DNA of 7,490 nt from Bacteroidota bacterium. GTDB taxonomy: Bacteria > Bacteroidota > Bacteroidia > NS11-12g > UBA9320. The notes beneath the pieces are model-generated. The model worked only from the letters and a program-made list of their open reading frames with translations, ran no database searches and had not been told where the DNA came from. This document shows, one piece after another, positions 1 to 6,821 of the stretch; position 1 is the stretch's first letter; each line of letters begins with the position of its first letter. A program made the translations under genes and the position numbers. Location: contig DNHN01000248.1 in the NCBI GenBank assembly GCA_003485825.1, positions 1 to 7,490 of the forward strand, given 5' to 3'.

Positions 1-83
1 AGATTCCAGTCAGTAGTCTTGTCCTGCGGGCCGCAAGCAGATAGTAGCACAGTAGCCAATAGTATGTAGTGCAATCTCATCAT
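1..83 (-). CDS. Lipoprotein, probably DUF4350 family (3' part outside window)
   Basis: Only the first 27 codons lie in the window. The start ATG (83-81) overlaps the stop TGA of the DUF4129 gene in an ATGA junction, so the two are translationally coupled; a second ATG follows at once (80-78) and could be used instead. The peptide has a short hydrophobic stretch ending in the lipobox LSAC with the modifiable cysteine at residue 17, so the product should be an outer-membrane or periplasm-facing lipoprotein. After the cysteine comes a polar segment ending in TTDWN. Known context: in Bacteroidota the SpoIIM-like/DUF4129 pair is commonly followed by a DUF4350 protein and then MoxR and DUF58 genes, and a tryptophan soon after the N-terminus fits DUF4350 proteins. 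The DUF4350 assignment is inference from context; the lipoprotein signal is seen directly. Confidence 0.6.
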   Translation of the reverse strand, partial: MMRLHYILLATVLLSACGPQDKTTDWN

Positions 84-811
84 TTTACGGCACTAATTTG
101 CTCTTTAAAAATAGCTTCTATCCCAGCAAAATCATTCTCGCTAACGCTCTTCTTACCATACCATGTATACTCAAAAAGGTAGGAAACTTTTAAGAATTGG
201 GTGCTCCGATCTGTGTCCTTAATCTCACGCAAGTAATCACTGTTAGTTTTTTCTCTATGATACACCAATACTTTGTTTTCCTCCAGTTTTTCAAGATACA
301 ATAGAAAATAGTATCGAATTGCGTAGGTGTAATTCTTATTGTTTTTAGCGTCTTGTATGAGGAATGTTAAACTCTCTTTGTCAATCTCTTCTTCCAAGTC
401 TTCCGTAGACTGACGCACTGAACTCGAATCTACAGTCTTTAGGCTATTCTTTTTAGCATACTGAAAATCAGAGATTATGCGGTAAAGTATATACAGCAGG
501 AAGAGTCCTGCGAGTATTAATATTAGTTTAAATAACAGACCTAGGCCTCCAGTGATGTCTACACTTTTAGTGGGACGCGGTTTACGCACTGGTGGTTGAT
601 AGTCATTGTAGTCAAAGGCACGTCCTCTGTATCGGGACTTTAGGCCTGAGTTTTCTGTAGCCACTGGAGTAGCATATTCATTGGTAACTACTTCTTGTTT
701 TTGATCCAATCGTAGCTCATCCTTATATGCTTCATCACTCTGAGCTATGCCCCCCACAGCTATGAAAAGAACAGCATATAGATATGTTCTCCTCAGACGA
801 TTACTCCTCAT
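80..811 (-). CDS. DUF4129 domain-containing membrane protein
   Basis: A protein of 243 residues. The N-terminus has three arginines (R2, R5, R7-8 region) followed by a hydrophobic core to about residue 22 and AQS, which reads as a cleavable signal peptide and supports this ATG start. A proline- and arginine-rich linker (about 58-82) leads to one strong membrane helix (about 89-113), then a cytosolic-type helical region. The C-terminal part from about 160 to 225 carries the DUF4129 hallmarks: AIRYYFLLYLEKL, then a threonine/asparagine-containing SDYLREI segment, and FEYTWYG. The function of DUF4129 is not established; some members are fused to transglutaminase domains. The start lies inside the end of the SpoIIM-like gene (11-base overlap), and the downstream lipoprotein overlaps by 4 bases, so all three are probably made from one mRNA as a membrane complex. 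Family call is firm, role unknown. Confidence 0.85.
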   Translation of the reverse strand: MRSNRLRRTYLYAVLFIAVGGIAQSDEAYKDELRLDQKQEVVTNEYATPVATENSGLKSRYRGRAFDYNDYQPPVRKPRPTKSVDITGGLGLLFKLILILAGLFLLYILYRIISDFQYAKKNSLKTVDSSSVRQSTEDLEEEIDKESLTFLIQDAKNNKNYTYAIRYYFLLYLEKLEENKVLVYHREKTNSDYLREIKDTDRSTQFLKVSYLFEYTWYGKKSVSENDFAGIEAIFKEQISAVK

Positions 812-1802
812 TTAACATCTCGTGGAATGTGTGAACTTCTGGTCTACGTGCATTGTGTTTTACGGGGTAAACTAAGTAGTAATAGCTGATAAGTGCTAGT
901 GTGCTGAATATGATGGCTAGTGCCAGTGCATTTGGCATGTCATTGTACAACTGGGTGACAAATCCTTCTAATAGCCCAGCGGCTATAGTAAACGGTATAG
1001 TACTCATCACGATTATAAGCGAGTCCTTGCCACTTTGCATAAAAGCTTGTCTACGTGTGAGTGATCCTGGGAATAACCAAGCTAGGCCCAGTATGAAACC
1101 AGCTGCTGATTCTATAACCATTCCGAAAATTTCCATAGCTCCGTGTATCCATATAGCAGTGAGAGATGTGCCGAGGACATCTGCTTTGTGAAACATAGTG
1201 AGAAAGGCTCCCAGCATCATGCTATTGGAGAACAGAAGTTTGAGTGTGCCTATTCCGAGGGTGATTCCACTGATATACATCAACAGCCCTACACGTATAT
1301 TATTAATAGTGATGCCTAAAAAACTTCCAATGTCTCCTAAAGCGGTATAGTTGGTATATATAGCAGCAGGGTCTCCATTGGCTATGTTTTCCATAGTGGT
1401 GTCCACATAGTTATCTCCCAATATAGAACGTATGAACGCCTCGTCATAGAGTGCGGAGATAGTACCAATACTAAAGAGCAGAATGAATACTGCAAAAGTG
1501 AAATAGATGTATTTTCTGTATTTATAAGTAATGACGGGTATGTCTTCTTTCCAAAAGTGCGCAATACTTCCATAGGCAGTTTTGGGTTTTACCATGCGCA
1601 GATACGCATTGGTAGATAAGGCGTTTAGGTATACATTTACCTTACTCTTAGGGTAGTAGGTCTGTGCATAGGCTAAGTCATTATTCAATTGTACAAAAAG
1701 ATCAGACAGTCTATCGGGCTGCAGAGGCTTCTTGTGGTAAAGATAATTTTCGAACTCTAACCATTTCGCTTTATTTTGCTTTATGAATGAAACTTCTCTC
1801 AA
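801..1802 (-). CDS. SpoIIM-like (DUF95) integral membrane protein
   Basis: A protein of 333 residues of the stage II sporulation protein M superfamily. The soluble N-terminal part (1-95) carries the conserved LAYAQTYYPKSK segment (44-54). About five to six membrane helices follow (near 98-117, 170-190, 195-205, 218-245, 262-282, 290-312). The family signature IHGAMEIFGMVIESAAG covers 219-235. The start codon is TTG: the codon just upstream is a TAA stop, and the opening MREVSFIKQNK matches the conserved N-terminus of Bacteroidota homologues, so TTG is preferred over any internal start. Despite the name, a role in sporulation is not expected in this phylum; the biochemical role is unknown. It heads an operon with DUF4129 and a lipoprotein and is divergent from an RDD protein, a common Bacteroidota arrangement suggesting a shared membrane system. 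Confidence 0.87.
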   Translation of the reverse strand: MREVSFIKQNKAKWLEFENYLYHKKPLQPDRLSDLFVQLNNDLAYAQTYYPKSKVNVYLNALSTNAYLRMVKPKTAYGSIAHFWKEDIPVITYKYRKYIYFTFAVFILLFSIGTISALYDEAFIRSILGDNYVDTTMENIANGDPAAIYTNYTALGDIGSFLGITINNIRVGLLMYISGITLGIGTLKLLFSNSMMLGAFLTMFHKADVLGTSLTAIWIHGAMEIFGMVIESAAGFILGLAWLFPGSLTRRQAFMQSGKDSLIIVMSTIPFTIAAGLLEGFVTQLYNDMPNALALAIIFSTLALISYYYLVYPVKHNARRPEVHTFHEMLNEE

Positions 1803-1828
1803 TTAACGGTTTTCATTGATACATTGAT

Positions 1829-2629
1829 ATGGCAAAGTTAAACGTAAAAACAAATTTTAATACGAAGCTTTCATTTGATACGGATACTTTAGGTAAAAGA
1901 ATAGTAGCATACTTCTTGGATCTGATTATTATGGTCATTTATGCCTTGATAGTAGTGTATATATTTAGTCAGTTTGATTTAGATATATCCGATGAATTGG
2001 AGCAAGATAGTGGGCGCATTTCTTGGGGACTAATATCTATACTGACATTGCCCATACTGTTTTACACTTTAATAAGTGAGACACTGTCAGGAGGTTACAC
2101 CATTGGTAAATTTTTAGTAAAACTCAAGGTAGTTAAGATAGACGGTTTCCAACCCAGCTTTGTTGAGTTTTTTGTGCGTTGGATTTTTAGAATGGTAGAT
2201 ATTTACTTTATTACTATTATAGCAATTAGCTTTGGGAGTTTTGTAGGTCAATTTGTGTCCATTTACATGCTTGGATTAGTGGCCATAATCACCATAGCTA
2301 GAAATAAAAGAGGACAGCGTATAGGTGACCTAGTAGCAGGTACAGCAGTGATACGGTCCAAAGTGAAACAAAGTATTAATATTACGATACTGAAAGAAGT
2401 TTCAGATGACTATGTGCCTCAGTATAGCCAGGTACTCAAACTCAGTGATAATGATGCCCGTATCATCAAAGAAACCTATGAAAACGCCATAAAAGTAAAT
2501 GACACTCAGCTTATCAATAAGTTGGTAGCTAAATTAGAGTCCGTGATGAATGTAAAAAATGCTACTTCTTCTAAATTGTTTATTTCTACTGTGCTCAAGG
2601 ATTTCAACTACTACACACAGAATATGTAG
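1829..2629 (+). CDS. RDD family membrane protein
   Basis: A protein of 266 residues. The RDD domain covers about 18-178: the first helix contains the diagnostic arginine and aspartate (R24 and D31 in LGKRIVAYFLD), a second helix spans about 67-85, the conserved loop SGGYTIGKFLVKLKVV lies at 87-102, RWIFRMVD at 117-124, and NKRGQRIGDLVAGTAVI at 159-175. A soluble C-terminal tail of about 85 residues follows and is not assigned. RDD proteins are poorly understood; some have been linked to ion or solute transport. The start ATG is 26 bases from the start of the divergent SpoIIM-like gene, so the two share one very short control region. The gene converges with the acetyltransferase/hydrolase gene across 17 bases. 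Confidence 0.88.
   Translation: MAKLNVKTNFNTKLSFDTDTLGKRIVAYFLDLIIMVIYALIVVYIFSQFDLDISDELEQDSGRISWGLISILTLPILFYTLISETLSGGYTIGKFLVKLKVVKIDGFQPSFVEFFVRWIFRMVDIYFITIIAISFGSFVGQFVSIYMLGLVAIITIARNKRGQRIGDLVAGTAVIRSKVKQSINITILKEVSDDYVPQYSQVLKLSDNDARIIKETYENAIKVNDTQLINKLVAKLESVMNVKNATSSKLFISTVLKDFNYYTQNM
1833..1840 (-). promoter_or_regulatory. Candidate -7 box for the SpoIIM-like operon
   Basis: The minus strand reads TAACTTTG, a full match to the Bacteroidota -7 consensus TAnnTTTG. It lies about 30 bases upstream of the TTG start and inside codons 2-4 of the divergent RDD gene. No TTG occurs at the usual 17-23 base spacing upstream (the nearest is 10 bases away), so the promoter is incomplete by that rule. 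No comparably good promoter was found for the RDD gene, whose control elements would have to sit inside the SpoIIM-like coding region. Confidence 0.3.
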
Positions 2630-2632
2630 TAG
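2608..2632. terminator. Perfect 8-bp hairpin at the convergent RDD/hydrolase junction
   Basis: CTACTACA (2608-2615) and TGTAGTAG (2625-2632) are exact reverse complements around a 9-base loop. The hairpin includes the RDD stop codon and lies just before the 3' end of the convergent gene, where a bidirectional terminator would be expected. No T-run follows on either strand and the stem is not GC-rich, so intrinsic termination is doubtful; it may serve as an mRNA 3'-end stabiliser or be chance. Confidence 0.25.
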
Positions 2633-3065
2633 CCTTGCTGCCAAGATTACTTCTTAGTTAGTTCAAATAAGTCTTTCCTTCTGTCTTTTAGATTTTTAAC
2701 TGCACCAAACTGGTGTAACTCTCTCAAAAGATCGATGTCTACATCTGCTATGAGTATCATTTCCGTATTTGGGGTAGCCTCGGCTTTTATCCCATTACTT
2801 GGGAAGGAGAAATCACACGGAGTGAATACCATACTCTGCGCATATTGAATATCCATGTTTTGCACATTGGGCAAATTACCTCCACTTCCAGCGATGGCTA
2901 CATAGCACTCATTTTCTATCGCTCTAGCCTGAGAGCAATGACGTACTCGGGAGTATCCGTTTTGAGTATCGGTAAGGAAAGGTACGAAGAGTATATCCAT
3001 ACCATCATCTGCAAGGAGTCTGCTTAACTCCGGGAACTCAGAGTCATAGCAAATCAGTATCCCTA

Positions 3066-3069
3066 TTTT
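3066..3069 (-). other. Frameshift site 2 of the fusion gene
   Basis: The minus strand reads GCA AAA TAG, ending the middle frame. With one more A, or with a -1 slip of the lysyl-tRNA from AAA to the overlapping AAA, reading continues as AKIGILICYDSEFPE, the conserved catalytic-cysteine region of the nitrilase superfamily. The A-run is four long here; an intact gene would need five. Confidence 0.8.
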
Positions 3070-3997
3070 GCCACAGCTGTATCAAAGGTTTCTATTTTAG
3101 ATCCGCCTTGCATTCCCCAAACTTTGGCTTCATCTGGAGTCACATGTAGTTTTTCGTAGCGCTCCACAGAACCATCTCGCTTGCATAAGTAGCCTACGTT
3201 ATACAAAAGTTCGTCTCGTAGTTCAGGCATACTCCCACTTATGATATTAATGTTATATGAGATGGCTAGCTCAGAAAATTTCTGGACTATTTCAGGAGTA
3301 AATTTAGCTAATTCGCGTATAGCATCAGAAGTACTCATGTGGTTATTCTCAGCCATAAGCGGAGCATTAAAAAACTCGGGGAATAAGGCAAAATCACATC
3401 GATACCCTGATACAGAATCTACGAAATACTCTACCTGTTGCATGAGTTCTTCTAATGTATTATAGGGTCTCATCTGCCACTGTACCAGCCCTAGTCTTAC
3501 GATACTTTTCTTAGTCTCGGCTTTCTTTTGCGGTTTTTGGTAATATATATTGTCCCACTCTAATAGGACAGCAAATTCTCCAGACTCTTTATCTCCATCG
3601 AGGTATCCTTTCAGAATTTTAGCTGGGTGAAAATCATTGGATATTTGGAAGTTGAGTACAGGGTCATTAATCTCCTTTCGCTTTACCTTTTCTATATACT
3701 CTTTTGGAGTCATCTCACTAGCATATTTATGGTAGTTTGGGATACGTCCACCAAAGGCTATACCTTCTAAGTTTAAGCGTTCTACGAGTTCTTTTCTGTA
3801 ATCATATAATCTGCGACCTAATCTAAGTCCTCGGTATTTTGGAGCTATGAAAATATCGATACCGTAGAGCACGTCTCCGTCTGCAGTATGAGTATTAAAT
3901 GTGAAGTTGCCAGTGATGTCCGTATAGGTGTGCTCATCTTCAAATTGGTCATAATCTACAATGAGGGACAATGCGCAACCTGCAAATTCTCCATTTA

Positions 3998-4001
3998 TTT
4001 T
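3998..4001 (-). other. Frameshift site 1 of the fusion gene
   Basis: The minus strand reads ATA AAA TAA, ending the first frame after 57 codons. One added A, or a -1 slip on A-AAA, continues as VVIKINGEFAGCALSLIVDYD, the family sequence in this part of the acetyltransferase domain. The break has the same form as site 2: four A residues directly followed by a TAR stop codon. Confidence 0.8.
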
Positions 4002-4181
4002 ATGACCACCTGCCCTTCAGGAAACAGTTTAATGAGCGTCGTAATATGTTCTTCGCTCCATATGGATCCCGGCATGCCACTGTACGAGTCTTGCATAGTG
4101 GATTCAAGTTCCTTATAGTCACTTATAGTTAAGTACTTAAGTTCGATGTTTTCGATATCGTGTATCATCTTAATTGACTAT

Positions 4182-4216
4182 CAAAAGTATTGTGTTTTAT
4201 AGATTAGTGACGCAAA
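4182..4216 (-). promoter_or_regulatory. Bacteroidota-type promoter of the acetyltransferase/hydrolase gene
   Basis: The minus strand carries TTTG (4216-4213) as the -33 element and TACTTTTG (4189-4182), a full match to TAnnTTTG, as the -7 element. The 23 bases between TTG and the -7 box are within the known 17-23 range for this phylum. Transcription would start near 4174-4177, giving a leader of only about 6-10 bases before ATG 4168. Confidence 0.55.
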
Positions 4217-4270
4217 AATATTTTATGTATGTCAATTGCACTGTTGTTCTTCGTAATCATTGTGATTTTT

Positions 4271-4278
4271 TAACTTTC
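4271..4278 (+). promoter_or_regulatory. Weak candidate -7 box for the antiporter gene
   Basis: TAACTTTC matches seven of eight positions of TAnnTTTG. A TTG lies 24 bases upstream (4244-4246), one base outside the usual range. If used, transcription would start within a few bases of ATG 4289, giving an almost leaderless mRNA. The 120-base divergent gap (4169-4288) otherwise holds the opposing promoter and an AT-rich palindrome, AAAATATTTT, at 4215-4224. Confidence 0.25.
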
Positions 4279-4288
4279 TTTGAAACCA

Positions 4289-5731
4289 ATGCCTGATACA
4301 CTAATCAAACAAAATAAAGAACTCAATATTTGGGAGGCTCTAATCCCAGTTTATGCCCTAGTGGCTATGCTGGCATACAATGTATTCGTATTTCAAGATG
4401 ATGCTATCAGTGGAAGTAACCAGTTCGTCTTGCTCTTAGGAGCAGCAGTTGCTGTAGTGGTAGGGCATTTTAATAAAGTGAGTTTTGATACAATGATGGA
4501 TAATGTGGGTAGTAACCTGAAGTCTGTAAGTGGCGCCATTCTCATATTATTACTCGTCGGTTCTCTGGCAGCAGCTTGGCTTATTAGTGGTATTATTCCT
4601 GCCATGATTTTCTATGGGATTAAGCTCATTAATCCAACTGTATTTTTACCTACGGCGGTTGTGATAAGTGCATTGATATCTATAGCCACAGGTAGTTCGT
4701 GGACTACGAGTGCTACTATTGGTATAGCATTGGTAGCGATAGGTAAAGCGATAGGATTACCAGCAGGCATGGTAGCTGGAGCAGTTATTAGTGGAGCTTA
4801 TTTTGGAGATAAGATGAGTCCGTTGAGTGATACTACTAACCTTGCGGCTGCTATGGCAGGTACTCAGTTATTTACCCATATAAAGTACATGGCGTATACT
4901 ACAGTGCCTACTATTGTTATTACACTGATTGTGTTTTCTGTATTCAGTTTTACGTATGATGTAGGAGATGTAGAAGGTACAGAGGTGTTACTCTCGGCTA
5001 TCACAGAAAAGTTTAGGATAACACCTTGGCTTTTCGTGGTTCCACTAGCTGTAATCGCTTTAATAGTAAAAAAAGTCCAGCCGCTGATAGCATTACTAGC
5101 AGGTACGCTGTTGGGTTGTGTCGCCGCTATATTCTTCCAGCCAGAGTTGGTGTGGGGTTCAGGAGCTGCTATATATAAGCAGTTGATGTCTGCTATCACT
5201 ACAGGTGTAAGTATAGAAACTACGAATGCCTCGCTCAATGATCTATTTAGTTCGGGGGGAATGAGTGGAATGCTCGGAACGGTATGGCTGATTATATGTG
5301 CTATGGTATTTGGTGGAGTGATGGAGGCTATAGGTGCTTTGGCGCGCATTAGTCAAGCGCTACTGAGTTTAGCGAATACGGTGTTTGGCCTATTTGCCAG
5401 TACTGTAGCTAGTTGCTTAGCGCTAAATGTGACAGCTAGTGATCAGTATTTGGCAATTGTAGTGCCAGGTAAAATGTTTGAAAAAGCATATAAAGATAAA
5501 GGTTTAGCTCCCGAAAATCTAAGTAGAACATTAGAAGATAGTGGCACAGTTACATCTGCACTTATCCCTTGGAATACATGCGGGGCTTACCAAAGTGGTG
5601 TATTAGGGGTAGATGTAAGCGAGTATTTTGTTTACGCTATTTTTAATTATCTGAGTCCTTTTATGACTTTGCTCTTTGCTGCATTTAAAATTAAGATTGC
5701 AGACTTGAAAGAGAGCATAGCCTATGAGTAG
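4289..5731 (+). CDS. nhaC: NhaC-family Na+/H+ antiporter
   Basis: A polytopic membrane protein of 480 residues with roughly eleven to twelve hydrophobic helices, the usual size for NhaC. It exchanges external protons for cytosolic sodium, for pH and sodium homeostasis; some relatives carry other solutes. Family motifs are clear: GSSWTTSATIG at 135-145, GAYFGDKMSPLSDTTNLAA at 169-187 (likely ion-binding region), the glycine-rich SSGGMSGMLG at 321-330, LNVTASDQYLAIV at 379-391, and SRTLEDSGTVTSALIPWNT at 412-430. The start is taken as ATG; an in-frame TTG three codons upstream (4280) is possible but lies next to the putative -7 region. The gene stands alone, divergent from the fusion gene and convergent with the DUF6155 operon. 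The exact substrate cannot be told from sequence. Confidence 0.87.
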   Translation: MPDTLIKQNKELNIWEALIPVYALVAMLAYNVFVFQDDAISGSNQFVLLLGAAVAVVVGHFNKVSFDTMMDNVGSNLKSVSGAILILLLVGSLAAAWLISGIIPAMIFYGIKLINPTVFLPTAVVISALISIATGSSWTTSATIGIALVAIGKAIGLPAGMVAGAVISGAYFGDKMSPLSDTTNLAAAMAGTQLFTHIKYMAYTTVPTIVITLIVFSVFSFTYDVGDVEGTEVLLSAITEKFRITPWLFVVPLAVIALIVKKVQPLIALLAGTLLGCVAAIFFQPELVWGSGAAIYKQLMSAITTGVSIETTNASLNDLFSSGGMSGMLGTVWLIICAMVFGGVMEAIGALARISQALLSLANTVFGLFASTVASCLALNVTASDQYLAIVVPGKMFEKAYKDKGLAPENLSRTLEDSGTVTSALIPWNTCGAYQSGVLGVDVSEYFVYAIFNYLSPFMTLLFAAFKIKIADLKESIAYE

Positions 5732-5773
5732 CCTATTTTAAGTGTTTACTCTTATTGTACGAAGGATGTATTG

Positions 5774-5808
5774 GTGTTAACACATCGTAATGCTATTCAT
5801 TTGAATAG
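5774..5808. other. Two small palindromes in the convergent nhaC/DUF6155 gap
   Basis: The 102-base gap 5732-5833 holds GTGTTAACAC (5774-5783), a perfect 10-base palindrome, and CTATTCA (5793-5799) paired with TGAATAG (5802-5808) around a tiny loop. Neither has a following T-run on either strand, so neither is a convincing intrinsic terminator, though this is where termination of both converging genes should occur. No other feature is seen in the gap. Confidence 0.3.
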
Positions 5809-5833
5809 ACCGCCCGTGTTTTAGAAAAGGAAA

Positions 5834-6307
5834 TTAGAAAAGTTCTTCTAGCTCCAACTTGTAATCGTACTGTAAGTCTTCGTGCATTTTACCGATTGTC
5901 TTTTCTGCTAGTCCAAGCTGTCGTTCAAACATATTGGTGAGTACCGTATTGTTCAAATACGACGGTTTCATTTTTTTTAATTTTCGGCAGAAATGAATGA
6001 GTAAGGCTGTTTCTGTTTCTGGTTTTTTAGAGAATTTAATGTACTTCTTAATCGTTCGTAAAATCTTGCGTACGCTCTTCTTTATGAAATAGTAATTCTG
6101 TTGATTGATGTATTCAAACTGTTCGTCTATGTACTCTTTTACCACTTCAATATAGCCATCTTCGTTTCCTGCTTCAAATAGTAAATAGGTCAATAATTCT
6201 TTATTCTCGACCTTGTACTTTCCTACACGCAGTACTATCTCTACGAGATCCTCTTGACTGAGGTGCTGCAGTTCTTTTTTTATTCTAGTGATGGGTACTG
6301 CTTTCAT
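5834..6307 (-). CDS. DUF6155 family protein
   Basis: A predicted soluble, highly charged, mostly helical protein of 157 residues with no signal peptide or membrane helix. Conserved-looking blocks are the N-terminal helix KKELQHLSQEDLVEIVLRVGKY (10-31, lysine-rich), NKELLTYLLFEAGNEDGYIE (35-54), NYYFIKKSVRKILRTIKKYI (71-90) and the C-terminal HEDLQYDYKLELE (142-154). These match my recollection of DUF6155, a Bacteroidota family without known function; a nucleic-acid-binding role would be guesswork from the basic helices. The ATG overlaps the stop of the metal-dependent hydrolase gene by 4 bases (ATGA), so it is translationally coupled as the last gene of a three-gene operon. The frame crosses an intact run of eight T bases (5970-5978 region), showing that long homopolymers are correctly read here. 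Confidence 0.78.
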   Translation of the reverse strand: MKAVPITRIKKELQHLSQEDLVEIVLRVGKYKVENKELLTYLLFEAGNEDGYIEVVKEYIDEQFEYINQQNYYFIKKSVRKILRTIKKYIKFSKKPETETALLIHFCRKLKKMKPSYLNNTVLTNMFERQLGLAEKTIGKMHEDLQYDYKLELEELF

Positions 6308-6816
6308 CTTCTTACAAGTTTAATAATTAAGAGTAAAACCAGAAACGGCAGACCAATCCAAATCAATTCACTTTTGATGACTTCCAATCCCCATTCACTA
6401 AAGAATTTTTTAAACCCCATAGGGGAGACTTGTATGGGTGTCCAAGGTAGAAAGTACCTTGAATTTTCAAACGGTGAAAAAAACGCCACGCCACGACCAC
6501 CATTCGTCATCGCATCTAAGATACTGTGAGAAGCGGTGCACAGTGTGAAGTAAAGTGCAAGCGTGGGCCTCTTGAATTTATAAAACACAAAGGCTATCAA
6601 GCTGCCAAAGAGTGCTGCAAAGAAGAAGGAGTGCGTAAATCCACGATGTCCCCAAAAAGAATCATACGGAATCCCAAAATTGAACCCCAAGACATCCGCA
6701 TCTGGCGCTATAGAGCAAAGTATGCCCAGAATCCAAAACTTTGGTTTTCTAAGCTCCTCAGAAAAAGTCTTGCCCAACGCTAGGGCAGCTAAGCTGTGTC
6801 CGAATATAGATGCCAC
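6304..6816 (-). CDS. Membrane-bound metal-dependent hydrolase, YdjM/DUF457 family
   Basis: A protein of 170 residues with several membrane helices (about 25-40, 61-80, 85-102 and 150-167). The putative metal-binding residues of the family (PF04307) are all present: H7 in the N-terminal IFGHSLAALAL, D39 and D41 in APDAD, H57 and H62 in GHRGFTHS, and H97 with D101 in HSILDAMTNGG. Some E. coli members belong to the LexA regulon, but no LexA site was recognised here; the true substrate is unknown. The start codon is GTG; it directly begins the conserved MASIFGH opening, which supports it. It follows the VF530-type gene by 5 bases and overlaps the DUF6155 gene by 4, so it is the middle gene of an operon. 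Family call is strong. Confidence 0.87.
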   Translation of the reverse strand: MASIFGHSLAALALGKTFSEELRKPKFWILGILCSIAPDADVLGFNFGIPYDSFWGHRGFTHSFFFAALFGSLIAFVFYKFKRPTLALYFTLCTASHSILDAMTNGGRGVAFFSPFENSRYFLPWTPIQVSPMGFKKFFSEWGLEVIKSELIWIGLPFLVLLLIIKLVRR

Positions 6817-6821
6817 GAGTC

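Larger units (their letters stand above)
2647..4168 (-). pseudogene. GNAT acetyltransferase / carbon-nitrogen hydrolase fusion, interrupted by two frameshifts
   Basis: Adding one base at each of two sites restores a single 507-residue reading frame, the expected size for the Bacteroidota GNAT plus nitrilase-superfamily fusion. As read, it is three pieces: 57 residues from ATG 4168 to TAA 3995; a middle frame to TAG 3063; a last frame to TAA 2647. In restored numbering the acetyltransferase part covers about 1-195, with the acetyl-CoA-loop region YRGLRLGRRLY near 112-122. The hydrolase part starts near 222 (VRLGLVQWQ), with the Glu-Lys-Cys triad at E265 (FPEFF), K340 (YEKLH) and C374 (LICYD). 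The second break falls six residues before C374, so the upstream products lack the nucleophile. Substrates of this fusion are unknown. No other stops or losses are visible, so the damage is very recent, a sequencing error, or a recoding signal. It lies convergent to RDD and divergent from the antiporter gene. Confidence 0.85.

Noticed and set aside
901..1191. Plus-strand open frame of 96 codons antisense to the SpoIIM-like gene
   Set aside because: Shadow of a conserved membrane-protein gene; no promoter or domain support. The same applies to the short frames at 1382-1573, 2845-3027, 3241-3465, 3888-4118, 4393-4605, 6254-6529, 6526-6783 and 7019-7207.
801..1802. A sporulation role for the SpoIIM-like protein
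   Set aside because: The name comes from the Bacillus family member; the gene neighbourhood here is that of Bacteroidota, which do not form endospores.
3063..3971. The middle 302-codon frame as a stand-alone gene with a TTG start
   Set aside because: Its first residues are internal to the conserved acetyltransferase domain and its end stops inside the conserved hydrolase core; both flanks continue in neighbouring frames of the same 507-residue family.
4864..5349. Open frame of 161 codons on the minus strand inside nhaC
   Set aside because: It lies wholly antisense to a clearly conserved antiporter gene and its translation is a low-complexity Ser/Thr/Pro/Ile-rich shadow with no family likeness.
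5793..5808. Intrinsic terminator for nhaC
   Set aside because: The stem is AT-rich with a tiny loop and no T-run follows, so it is kept only as a palindrome.
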